DNA of 64,000 nucleotides from positions 129,629,422-129,693,421 of the forward strand of contig OY754329.1 of NCBI GenBank assembly GCA_963573305.1. Direction: 5' to 3'. Shown in pieces: positions 34,015 through 44,205 of the stretch. The DNA is from Pyrrhosoma nymphula (Eukaryota > Arthropoda > Insecta > Odonata > Coenagrionidae). Below the pieces are notes generated by a model. It searched no databases and had not been told where the DNA came from. It saw only the letters and a program-made list of their open reading frames with translations. Position 1 is the stretch's first letter. Every line of letters begins with the position of its first letter. A program made the position numbers and the translations under genes.

Positions 34015-34310
34015 CTAATTTTCAATTTTGTTACAGTTACTGAAAGTAAATAATTTTCAGTTTTGACAATGCACCGTAATTTGGAAACTTAAGCCCAAAA
34101 ATTAAAACATTTTGGAAAGACTTCCCGGTTGCAGACCATTTTTTGGTAACTAAAGAATTCATTCAGACCATAGACCAGTTGCAAAACAATTACCGAACCT
34201 ATTAAATGCATATGAAAAATGATCGATACTTATAAGCGTAAAATGAAATTATGTCAGTAAATTGTAATGTCATATTTGTTTTAATAAGGAATGCTTTACC
34301 ACTGTTTCAG

Positions 34311-34420
34311 GCTGGATATGGTGGAAGTTCTCGATATTCATAATGAATAAAGACATCTGACAAAATCTGTGGAAGATTACCAAGTGTCTTTATTCATTAT
34401 GGAAGAAGGAATGCTTTACT
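34311..34420. repeat. Foldback in the MADF-gene intron
   Basis: ATTCATAATGAATAAAGACA (about 34335) and TGTCTTTATTCATTAT (about 34385) are inverted copies around a 35-nt spacer. Flanking phrases GGAATGCTTTAC and CAGGCTGG occur on both sides, as if a splice-acceptor region had been duplicated. Confidence 0.65.
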
Positions 34421-34444
34421 AAAAAGATATACTAAATTTTGCAG

Positions 34445-34883
34445 GCTGGGTCATCCACCCTTAACTCACCATCGCAAGAAACCTTTAGAGGCAACAATGG
34501 ATGAACAGCAAGATAACATTTTACGAAATGACTCTCCAATATTACTGCCCGCAAAGAAAGCTACCCATAAGAAAAGGCGTGGGGGAAATGACCCATCTTT
34601 GGAAGAAATTGATGAGGCAATCAAGAGAGCGGAGGTTGTTATGAATAAAAAAGCTGATTACTATTCAACTTTTGGAGAATACATCGCGATGGAGCTTAGA
34701 AATATGAAATATGACCATAACAGGAGGCGCCTAATGAGTGGATGCACAGGATGCCTGCTGTTCAACGCCAAGTACTTCCTCGACTTTGTCAGAATCGTCC
34801 ACCTCTACGCAAGCAGTTGGTGGACAGCAGACATCCGGTGTCCAAGAAGAAAATCAAATTTCTTTTGGGAATTACTGAAATAG
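34445..34883 (+). pseudogene. Second part of the Harbinger MADF-type gene (BESS-like C terminus)
   Basis: After an acceptor-like AAATTTTGCAG, the frame from ATG 34497 reads DPSLEEIDEAIKRAEVVMNK, then STFGEYIAMELRNMKYDHNR. The phrase 'FGxYIAxELRxLK' with a basic end is the standard C-terminal helix of Harbinger-linked MADF proteins. The last ~40 residues (CLLFNAKYFLDF and onward) do not fit the family and are probably readthrough into non-coding DNA. Joining from 33917 to 34445 keeps a frame but gives early residues of unclear meaning, so the gene is probably decayed. Confidence 0.5.
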
Positions 34884-34923
34884 CTAGTCGTCGTATATTG
34901 TACGAAAATAAATAAATAGGTAA

Positions 34924-35058
34924 ACGTACCTTCAAATAGTTTTCTTTCATTTCATCAAATATTGCCTGACACACTTCCATGACTATCCTCCCTATAGTGA
35001 ACTTCGGAATCCTGAATAGATATTGTAGGCTGCTGTATGAATCTCCTGTTATAGACAT
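34924..35058 (-). pseudogene. PIF/Harbinger transposase (HARBI1-like), one exon
   Basis: On the minus strand this exon reads TGDSYSSLQYLFRIPKFTIG, then RIVMEVCQAIFDEMKENYLK and a donor (GAAGGTACGTTTACC). That is the N-terminal helical region that precedes the DDE domain in HARBI1-type transposases. It faces the MADF-type gene. No catalytic Asp/Asp/Glu exon follows on the minus strand, because the neighbouring sequence is the MADF gene, so the element is a deleted remnant. Confidence 0.65.
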
Positions 35059-35262
35059 ATTTTACAGTTATCGTCGAAAGTAACCTTATTGAATTGAATG
35101 AAGTAGTGCAAACCCCCCCCCTCCCCCCTAGAAGTCTCACCCCAATGCAAAATTCTAAAAGCTAGTTGAGGTAAACGAACGAAAACGAATTCAGGTAACC
35201 ATGTTTTTGGGGGGGGGGTTTAAACCCTAACCCCCCCCCCCTACCCGTCCGAACGCCACTGC
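35059..35262. other. Poly-C / poly-G tracts and possible hAT end
   Basis: Runs of 8-12 C and about 11 G (35107-35130 and 35210-35240), with CCGAACGCCACTG at 35250-35262. Read in reverse, this last phrase begins CAGTGGCGT, a common hAT terminus. The opposite end was not found. Confidence 0.35.
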
Positions 35263-37104
35263 GCAGATGTATAAACACTATATGGCAGAAGTTAGTGCAG
35301 CTACCGCCATTGCTAAGCGAATAATTTGCGCAATTCGTGACAATAACATATGAGCAATTTACAACGTCATCAGAATTTTAGTGATTATATCGGCGAGTTA
35401 ACTATGGAATGGCACTCGTTAGTACCGTACCGTAGGCCAAAGAGAACCAGCCAACCAAAACAAGTCTGCTTACGTTGGTCATATTACGTTTTTCGTCTAC
35501 ATGGCGAACAACTCGGATTATAGCTTCTCCAAATTCGTCTACCACTCAACGAGTCCCGTTCCCATTACCAGAGTTGGGGTAGTTTGGGCGAGATATAAAT
35601 AAACATACAACTCTTATCAGTACACAACAACAAATATATTTGATCTCTTAAGAAATAAATAGATCTCATCTTTCTAATGATACCAAAATTTCGCTTATCA
35701 CATTGCTTTTCGAGATACTTGCCAAAAAGGAGAAGCTGTTTCCATTGGATTTGGCGTGGCCAGTAGGGCATCATTAAAAGATGGAGGAAGTTCAAAACAC
35801 GTCAAAAATGTAACGGTGTGTAGTTCCGATGTCTTATCAATTATAAATAAAATATTACTCTCCGTAAGAATTTTTATAAAATTGAAACGCAAATCGTTGT
35901 TTGGGGAGGCGTTTCCACTGCACAACGTGCAACAAATAATTCAAGTCAAAGCCGTAAATCCGTAGTTTTCGTTAACTACTGAGGCGTTCCGTCACATAAA
36001 ACAAAGTTCTGTTGTCATTTAAATTATCCTCTTCAGACTCCTCAAAAATTCTTAAATACATAATAAAATGTAAATATGGTCTTTAGTATGACTACACTCA
36101 CCAACTTGAGATTCCTCAGCCAGGAGGATATCCAACGCCTTTCTTCCAATCTGCTTTCACAATTATGCATTACACTATGACATCAATTTGATGATTGATA
36201 TAGTATCACATCCCGCCAAATCGCTGATTGAAACAACGTTGTTGGAAGAGGATGTACACCACTAATTTGTTGAAAGTAATCCGTTGGAGCGTGTTTTTTT
36301 TAGATTCCACAGCACTACACCACTCGTAAAATGGGTATAGTATTTCAGAATGTCACAAATTAACACCAGACCCGATAAGTTGTTCCAACACCAACGTCAC
36401 TTCCATTTTCATCCTAAGAATAAGAGCTCGAAGATATCATTTGGCCAAGAAAGCACAGTGATTTACTTCTTCACGCAAGCAATACAGCGGAAGAGGTTCG
36501 TGGATCGCCTTCCTCACCTGGAATCCTCGTCCCCCACTTCTGTTCGGCAGTCAGATCTATGAGGACTGAATCAATGAACTGAGTGAACGTTCTCTCTTAA
36601 GTCAACGAATGTAATGGGTCCACGCTTAACGCCCTGTTCAACAAAAGAGTATGACGAACTACTTTTACCTCCCGCTCACAAAGCTGGTGAGAAGCTAATG
36701 CAGGGAATTTGGCTAATGCGCAGCGTAAGGTGGCTGGAGCTGTAATCGTGAGTCATTGAATGCGCATTTTAATAACTTTTCAAGTAAGTCGAAAAATAAT
36801 TTTTGAACCACATTTTATTTAAGTAAATCTGTTCAAACGTCATAAATTACCAAATATGCAGTAATTTAATAGGTTCAAGAGTAATATTTTAAATATTTCG
36901 CCTCTATTGAAGCATTGTTATGACTTGGATTTTCGGCGCAAATTTCGAAATTAAAGCGAAGATAATGTCTACATACAGTTTTATTTACTCAGTATGACAG
37001 TTTGATATTTTTTAGCAACCATTACAATAATATGAAACGTATTGTTTCGCGTATAGGAGAAAATCTACTCCTATGTAACCGAATTATGACGAAATACATG
37101 TCAT
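35263..37104 (+). repeat. Duplicated non-coding block 2, copy B
   Basis: Collinear with 21764-24064, same orientation, lacking about 450 bp of copy A. The separation of A and B copies is about 13.1 kb for block 1 and 13.5 kb for block 2, which suggests a single larger duplication. Confidence 0.75.
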
Positions 37105-37111
37105 GTGGTAT

Positions 37112-37360
37112 CACTGGCGTAGCCAGGTTTTGGGTTTAGAGGGAGCAGAAAATTTTTAGGAGGCACCGACTCATAAATTAACCAGTTTCCTAACTTTACA
37201 AATTTTTCTGATGCAATAGTCGGATGGGTTTGTACAAAATATGAAAATTGACAAAGCATAATACACATATATTTGGGACTTTCAATTGGAAACAGACTTA
37301 GGGGCGCCAGAACAAGGGGCGGGGGGGTTCGCCCCCATGCCACCCCTGGCTACGCTACCT
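37112..37360. mobile_element. hAT-type MITE (GGCGTAGCCAGG ends)
   Basis: CACTGGCGTAGCCAGG at the left and CCTGGCTACGCTACC at the right are inverted ends. The interior (AAAATTTTTAGGAGGC, GGGACTTTCAATTGGAAAC, GGCGCCAGAACA) matches the reverse of the element at 39931-40239. No coding sequence. Confidence 0.7.
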
Positions 37361-37904
37361 CACCTCCTCCACCAAGAAAAATAGCTATTTTAATATTTTT
37401 ATTCACTTAGGTGTTTCCCCTTATGACTTTTGCCTAATTTTGTTGTTACACAGCGTAAGAATTGAAAACCCTTAATATTACGACTGTCTTCATGAATTAT
37501 AAAATTACCTGGAATCAAATTGACTCCATCCTGCAAGTAGGTTCAATGCAAGCAATTGCTACTTCCGATTGCTATGCATTGCTACACATGCCATCACACC
37601 TGACCTTTTACTCTCTCTCCCTTCCTCCGGCAACACCCATCAGAATTTTCCCTGCCTAGGTAACTGCTGAGGTAGGCTGTCAATAGGTAGTACACTGCAA
37701 GAGGGGACCAGATGGAAGGATTCTGACAGAGGGGACCACTGGCTCCTTTGGCGGTATACTGTCAGCCAGACACAGGCTTATCTTTAGCAAGTTCATCGCT
37801 CTTATAACTCAAGCAGCCAGAGTAAATTATTTTTATAGAGCATACAGTTAACTCTCCATGATTCTAAATAAATAGACCTTGTTATAGCACGACGAATGAA
37901 GTGT
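37361..37904. other. No gene recognised
   Basis: Unassigned sequence between the MITE and the minus-strand LINE. Confidence 0.5.
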
Positions 37905-39092
37905 TATACCATTCATTCATTAGAGCAATCTACCGATTAGAGGTAGGTTATGATGAATGTCAGAGAATATTCAACGGACTCTTACATGTGCCGTGCCCTA
38001 TCTACCTCTAGTATTTCATTCTTAATCCCAGCATAAGTCCTACCTTTCATCCCATCCATAAAACCTATCTATTTCTTCCCTGCCCCGCTTACCCAACATC
38101 CTTCCCTCTATCACGGCATTCAGCAAACCATCGTCCCTCATTACCCCTTCCAGCCACCTACTCTGCCTTCATCTAATCTCATCCACAAGTTTCCTCTCCT
38201 CACCCACCATGTCAAGCACATCCTCATTTGTCTTCCTTTCCGTCCAACGCACCTTCTCCATCCTCCTCCACACCCACATCTCGAAAGCCTTCAGCCTACT
38301 TTCGTCTTTCTTTCTCAATGTCCACGCTTCTGCCCCATACAACGCCACACTCCATATCAAGCTCACCAGCCTCTTTTTTACATCCTAACTTAAGGTCCCG
38401 CTCCCTTCTATAATTGAACGCTTCCTTCGCTAAGACTATTCTCCTCCTAATGTCTTTGCTACTATGTCCTCTTTCTTCTAGTGTGCTACCCAAGTAATTA
38501 AATTGTTCTACTTGCTCCAGTTTGTGACTTCCTACTCTTATCACCAGCCTCGCTTTCTTTGTCCTAGAGAATCTCATAACTTTTGTTTTCTTATGATTAA
38601 TCTTCATCCCGTATTTCTCGCACTGCTTCTCCAATGAATCTACTAAAGTTTGCAATCCTTTTGATGACCGACTTCCAACGCCTGGTCATCCGCGAATCTA
38701 ACCGACTTTATCCACTGGCCTTCTACCTTCAGTCCCACATCTAGCTCTGCATCCGCCCCTGGATAGCAACGCCAGTTTTTCACACTGTTCCTAAATCTCT
38801 GCCTTACCATTATATAATCAATTTGTATCTCCCAGCATTTTCCATGTGTCCTTACGCCTGGGGTGTAGTTTAAACTAAGGGTTTGTAACTACTGATTTAT
38901 TTCTTCTACAAAATTCAACTGCCTTTTCACCGCTGTCATTTCTTCTTCCTAGCCCAAACCCTCCCACTTCTAATCCGTCCCTCCCTTGCCCCACCACTGC
39001 ATTCCAGTCACCCATCACTATCAGGTTTTTCTTTCCCGGCACTTCTATTATTATTTCTTCTTCTTACTTGTACACCTCTTCCTCCCTATGGC
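37905..39092 (-). mobile_element. RTE-like LINE family A, minus strand, internally deleted
   Basis: Read from 39092 downwards: LIVMGDWNAVVGQGRDGLEV, the EN end with YPGADA, then an immediate jump to the RT (SVRFADDQA), EKQCEKYGMKINHKKTKVMR, QFNYLGSTLEERGHSSKDIR, FEMWVWRRMEKVRWTERKTN and DMVGEERKLVDEIR. The tail ends with the reverse of CCTACCTCTAATCGGTAG and a CATTCATTCATT repeat. The whole N-terminal half of the RT is missing between EN and the FADD box. Frameshifts and stops also break it. Confidence 0.8.
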
Positions 39093-39893
39093 AGCGTTAT
39101 ATGAATTTGAAAAAAAATCTTTTGAACTGAGATATGTAAGTAATGTATAGGCTACCATACAGCTAAATATGCACCTTAATTTCTTCTGCTTACTTACTTT
39201 CATAAGAAATACACTGACAATGAGTTGGTTTTTCAGTTGTATTTTCTTGAGATTCAACTCATGTCACTTGCATTTGCTGGCTGATAAAGTGTCCAATATC
39301 ATAGGAAACACTCACAGCTCTGACAAGGTTGCTTGAAGTCAGATCAAATTGCCTATTCATTAGAAAGAAATACCTACTTTTTTTTACAATGATGAGGGGA
39401 GTTCTTACAGCTGGACAAATACCAAAAATAAAGGGACTTTTCTTTCATGGGGATTTGGGATGATGACCTTCAGGTGTTCTAGGGGTAGGCTAATTTAATC
39501 TTAGTGCTAATGTTTGTATTCACTTATTTAATCATTCCTTTTTTGTGGTCCCCACAAAATTTTCTCATTTCTTATCTATTATATTTTCTTTCCCTCTTTC
39601 ATATGGGTGACCATATTTCTAGGTTTGGAGTCATTTAACTTATTGAGGTCATTTTAGATGATTCCAGTTATTATAGTTATGTATATATTTTTAATTTGCA
39701 GCTATCAATAAAACAGTAATAATGCACTAAACATCTTTTGGTATTTTACTCATCCTTACATTGAATTTCTTGGAAATAAATTCTGTGTTTCCGCTAATTG
39801 ACACCATTTCACTTTGCCCTTGATATTACTGAATCATGATAAAAACAAATATAATATCCAGGCTGTAATACATTTTTATATGAAGGTTATGTC
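39093..39893. other. No gene recognised
   Basis: AT-rich, nothing recognisable. Confidence 0.5.
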
Positions 39894-40480
39894 CATAGGC
39901 GTATCCAGGGGGGGATTTGGGGGTTGTAACCAGTAGCGTAGCCAGGGGGGGTCAATGTCCCCCCCCACCCTCTGTGTTCTGGCACCCCTAAGCCTGTGAA
40001 TGTTTCCATTCTAAAGTCCCAAATACGTACGTGAATCAATGTAATAACTTCATTGTCAGCAATAAGTTCTACAAGTTTGGATCATAGTATATTACGAACA
40101 AAATAATACAGTAAAGAAAATAAAAACATGTTAATTTTAATAAATTGGCAAAGTTATAAGTCGGGGCCTCCTAAAAATTTTGCCTTCCCTCCTCTCCCCA
40201 CCTGGCGACCCCCAGACCCAAAACCTGACTTTGCCACTGGTTGTAACCCCACCCCCCCATTGATAAAAAAACGTAAAAATGATGTGTTTTACACATGCTA
40301 ACAGTACACCTATAGATCACCTTCCAAAAAAAATAATAGAGCACCTTCAAAAAGTCAATGTAAGATGTATATTTTTCAAAATTCCCAGACCCCCCATTTA
40401 ACAGGGGGAGAATTCTATACCCCCCATGGGGGGGTGTAAGGGGGTGACCCCCTCTTCATACGCTTCTAGATACACCTATG
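39894..40480. mobile_element. hAT-type MITE (CATAGGCGTATCC ends) carrying a nested MITE
   Basis: Left end CATAGGCGTATCCAGG and right end AGATACACCTATG are inverted. G- and C-runs lie just inside. The target duplication is weak (GTTATGTC and GTTGTCAT). Phrases such as ATTGATAAAAAA and AAAAATGATGTGTTT recur in the shorter relative at 47785. Without the nested insert the element is about 270 bp. Confidence 0.65.
39931..40239. mobile_element. hAT-type MITE nested in another hAT MITE
   Basis: Ends CAGTAGCGTAGCCAGG and CTTTGCCACTG. The target GTTGTAAC is duplicated exactly at 39923-39930 and 40240-40247 (8 bp). The interior is the inverted relative of 37112-37360. Length is 309 bp. Confidence 0.85.
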
Positions 40481-40488
40481 GTTGTCAT

Positions 40489-40809
40489 ATTAACTTGCAT
40501 GTGATAGGCAATATCAAATATTTTGTATAGCATGAACAATTAACCCTTAGGTTGCAGGAAACATATGTAGTATGTGCAAGGGTGACAGAGGGTAAAACAT
40601 TCTTGCATGTTTAACTGCTGCCTCCCTTGTTCCAGTCCCTCCCCAAAATTTGTGGTGCAACCTTTCCAATGGGTGCATTTTCTAATTGTTTCAGTGTAGA
40701 GTCTTACAATTCAGCTATAGCATCTCAACTAGTGTTTGCTTATTACTGCTTCCCCCCTGCCTACCAAAATGGTTGACTGAAATTTTAAGAGCACTAATTC
40801 TGTTAGTCT
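40489..40809. other. No gene recognised
   Basis: Unassigned sequence. Confidence 0.5.
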
Positions 40810-41813
40810 CTATTATCCGTTTCAAATATCTTTGCGACTGGCCCTTCGTGCGGGCTCGGAACGCTTCGAGGGGCTTCGCAGCAGGAAGGCGGGTCCTCCG
40901 GAACCAGGGAAGTGGAGTGGGGAGAGAGAGAGAAAACTCGGACTCGACGTTGCCATGCACGCGAATATTAGAATTTATGGAAACGAAAGGCAGCCTGTCG
41001 TAGGCACTGTTTGTGACATTCACCACGTGGCCCAGTTGGAGGGGCAGAAGAGTTCCAGGCTGGCGCTGTGGTCGGGGGGATTACTCCTTTTCATCCCTTT
41101 CCCTCCCCACAGGGACTTCTTATCTTGACCAGTCTCAAGAGTCTTTGAAGGAATGGGTCATGTGGAAGAGCTTGGTTAATGACTCAGAAGTGGACTTTTT
41201 GAAACAGAAGTTGTAACATTTATATGATGTATAATAATAAAAAACAGACATTAATCTCAGTTCCCTTCAAATCAGCCGATTAAAATGAGTCCAAACGGCA
41301 TGTCATTTCGTTGATTTCTGACCATTGTCGTGATCGCGCGAAGATTTTTCTCCCCAAGTTTATGCCATGCTCTTTCGCTAAAATACGACGAAATTGTTTA
41401 TTGTTTGGTATCAAATCAATCAGGAAACAATAAACAAAATGGTTAGTGCATTTAAAATTATGCAAAATGAAGGTTAAGAAAAAATATAATTGCTAAAAAA
41501 TAAGCTTGTGAGTCACCCAGCTTATCCCCCAAGGGAAAAACCTAATGGGACACGCGTGGACAGAATCGGGAGGGGGAGTGCGAAGGGTCTTCTACCCGCG
41601 AAGGGGTCTTCTCCTTTGGCAACACAGCTAGCAGATTCACGAAGTTCACATAACGGAGGACTGGGAGTGAATGCATTTCAGAGAAACTAGGCTCCGCCTA
41701 CTGCATTCTAGTTGGTTTTCGCGAAGTCACGTGCCGGGAGACTTTCTCTTCCCTCACCCCCAAAAAACTTAAGCCTGCCTCTCAGTCGCAAAGATATTTG
41801 AAACGGATAATAG
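40810..41813. mobile_element. 1-kb element bounded by perfect 31-bp inverted repeats
   Basis: 40810-40840 and 41783-41813 are exact reverse complements over 31 bp (starting CTATTATCCGTTTCAAATAT). The interior is GC-richer than its surroundings, with no transposase. I could not see a clear target duplication. It could be a MITE, a Mutator-like element that captured genomic sequence, or a local inverted duplication. Confidence 0.65.
41113..41216 (+). CDS. Candidate 3'-terminal exon of unknown gene
   Basis: A pyrimidine-rich acceptor (CATCCCTTTCCCTCCCCACAG) is followed by 34 codons reading TSYLDQSQESLKEWVMWKSL, then VNDSEVDFLKQKL and TAA, then AATAAA at 41236-41241. Acceptor, short charged C terminus, stop and polyadenylation signal together look like a last exon. 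I do not recognise the protein, and no upstream exon was found inside the element, so it may be a captured exon fragment or a chance pattern. Confidence 0.35.
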
Positions 41814-43984
41814 CTTGCACTTGAAAGAAAGGTTACTTCCGCAATTTTCTCACAAAGAGTGGTTGGGAAAAAATGAAGCTTCCAAAACTTACCGTTTAAT
41901 CCATATATTTATGGCAAAAATTAGGTACTGAAAAAAACCATAATTTTATTTGTTGATTCAGAAAGTTGATAAACTTACACCAAAGATTTTTCATCATAGA
42001 TAGTAACTTATTTTTATAAAGAATCAGTATATTTAAACTTGAGTGTTATGCCTCAAACATTTTTATTTGCAAAATTTTACCTGCTGTCCTCCATTATTTC
42101 AAACAAAATCTTATGGGAAAAAATATGTGTTGGGCTAACATTTACTATGTACATTGATGATAGGAATATTAAAATAAAATCACAGGTTTTATGAATACAA
42201 TTACACCCTTTATAAGTGATACTTGGGAAACTATTTCTGCAGAATAATCAATAAAAATTAAATAAAAATACATACAAGTTAAACATAAATATTGTGGTAA
42301 TACAAACTAAGAAAAAACCAGCCGTACTGATCATTCTAAATCACAGATTATTATCATGTTAAAATATATTTATCGCCATAATTTATCATATATCAATAGT
42401 CCAATTCTTAGCAAATTCTCCACCAAGCTTTATGGAAACAAACCTCCGATAAATCCCTTACATAAATTCATTCATAAAGTCCTAGCCAAAATCTATGTTT
42501 GTAGCTGGTAGCACCAGTATTGCATAGTTTCCATTCACAAAGTCACTTACACAGTAAGAAGTCAGTCTGAACCAATAATTAGCCCAAGCAGTAAAATTCC
42601 AAGTTTTGCACACCAATATGCTTCACTAGTTATGCATCACGTGTAAGCTTGGGAAACAATGTGGCAGGAACTTTTTCCACTAAAGAGAGCTTGCATGCTT
42701 TTCTTAATGTTCACATCAATAAATTCACAGCAAGCAACACTTTTAACCAAAATAGCAGATCTCACAATGAAATCTTACAATCATATCTTGACCAGCATAT
42801 CCCTTGAATTATAAATATTAGTGAAGGGTACATACTACAGTAAATGACAATTGAAAGCACATTGGATACATTTAGAATCTTGCGTGCAATCTGCAAAAAT
42901 ATGACAACAAGGTACATTGTTTTTGGAAGTGCAGAAAACCAGAATTTCTTTACATTGCATCCTTGCGGACTCAGCAAAAGCTTGATTATCCAACACCTCA
43001 CAAGGCTAAAAAAATGCCAACTATGAAGATCTCTTCATGTGCAAGCAAAGTATCACAGTATATCAATTCATACCAAATTTTTAGTAAATACACTTACCCT
43101 ATGCAATTCAATACACATTAAAATATATTAAGGCAATCTGATTCTCAGACCTTACAATGAAAGAATTACTGGCATGTTACAGTAAAAATGACGCTTCGAA
43201 ATCTTTGGAAATGATGAGTAAAATACTAAGCATTGTTTCAGATAGGTATGTTTAGATCCCTATTAATGGTTGGCTCAAGGAATTAAGAATAATTAGGATT
43301 TTCCTCACCCCCTGAAGTTTATCATACAGACTAAACTGTGTACAGTCATGCCTCATTCAGTTCATATTCAATAAGCAATCACACACTATGACACAAATCA
43401 TACTAGAGCCTAAAACTGTCCTGACATTCTTATTCCTTCCCCTTCTGTGACAATGATATTAGTTCTAGTATCACGTGATAGTTTCACTTGCTTCAAGTCC
43501 CAAAAAATGTAGAATGAAGTGAATTCAAATGTACAGGGATCATTTTCTTTTTAATTTTTGCCAGCATTTTTCTCAAATACATTATCTTTAAAAGCTTATC
43601 ACGAGAGCATTCATTTTGTATGTTAGGGATCAAATGCAATGCTTCCCCAGCCAGTGAAGTCATAGTTTTACTGCCAGTAGGCCAATTCATTGGTTTCAGG
43701 AGCATTAATTTTCTCTGGTAGATATGTATTTCAGCCAGCATTTTTACACTCAAATATAAAGTAGGTTCCTAGTTAATTAACAATCCTTGAAAATTCAATC
43801 CAAATTAATTACACCTTAGCTTTCAGTTCCATAATATATTCAGACTCTTTTTAAATTAACCTTAGCAAAATAAAAATAAATAAAACGATTAAATACAATA
43901 AAAATGTGTAATTGAAAATTAAATAAAACAGACCCAGACAGTTTTTTGTCACCCTACTGAGAATTGCGGTCAGAAAAAAGAGTA
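41814..43984. other. No gene recognised
   Basis: AT-rich sequence without recognisable domains. Short open frames at 42762-43026 and 43493-43753 look random. Confidence 0.5.
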
Positions 43985-44205
43985 TAAAGGCCATTTTACA
44001 CGGTACATTTGTTTGTGCAAACTCTTCCGTGAACTCTTGCATGAGGCAAAATGTATCGTGTAAAGCGGCAAATTGTATGAACGCTTGTGCGAATGTCTCA
44101 ATGCCTGCACGGGAAATAGAACCTGTTCTAATTTCGTTGAGACAAACGTACAATCTCACGTACATTCGTTTATACAAAATCTTTCATTGTGTAAAACGGC
44201 CTTAA
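43985..44205. mobile_element. MITE with AAGGCCNTTTTACAC ends
   Basis: TAAAGGCCATTTTACACGG at the left and GTGTAAAACGGCCTTA at the right are inverted ends of about 16 bp with one mismatch. The interior repeats TGTGCAAAC/TTGTGCGAA-type words. Length about 220 bp. The superfamily is not decided. Confidence 0.7.

Noticed and set aside
35210..35240. Telomere-like TTTAAACCCTAACCCCC next to G and C runs
   Set aside because: Only one such unit; the insect telomere repeat is usually TTAGG and no array is present.
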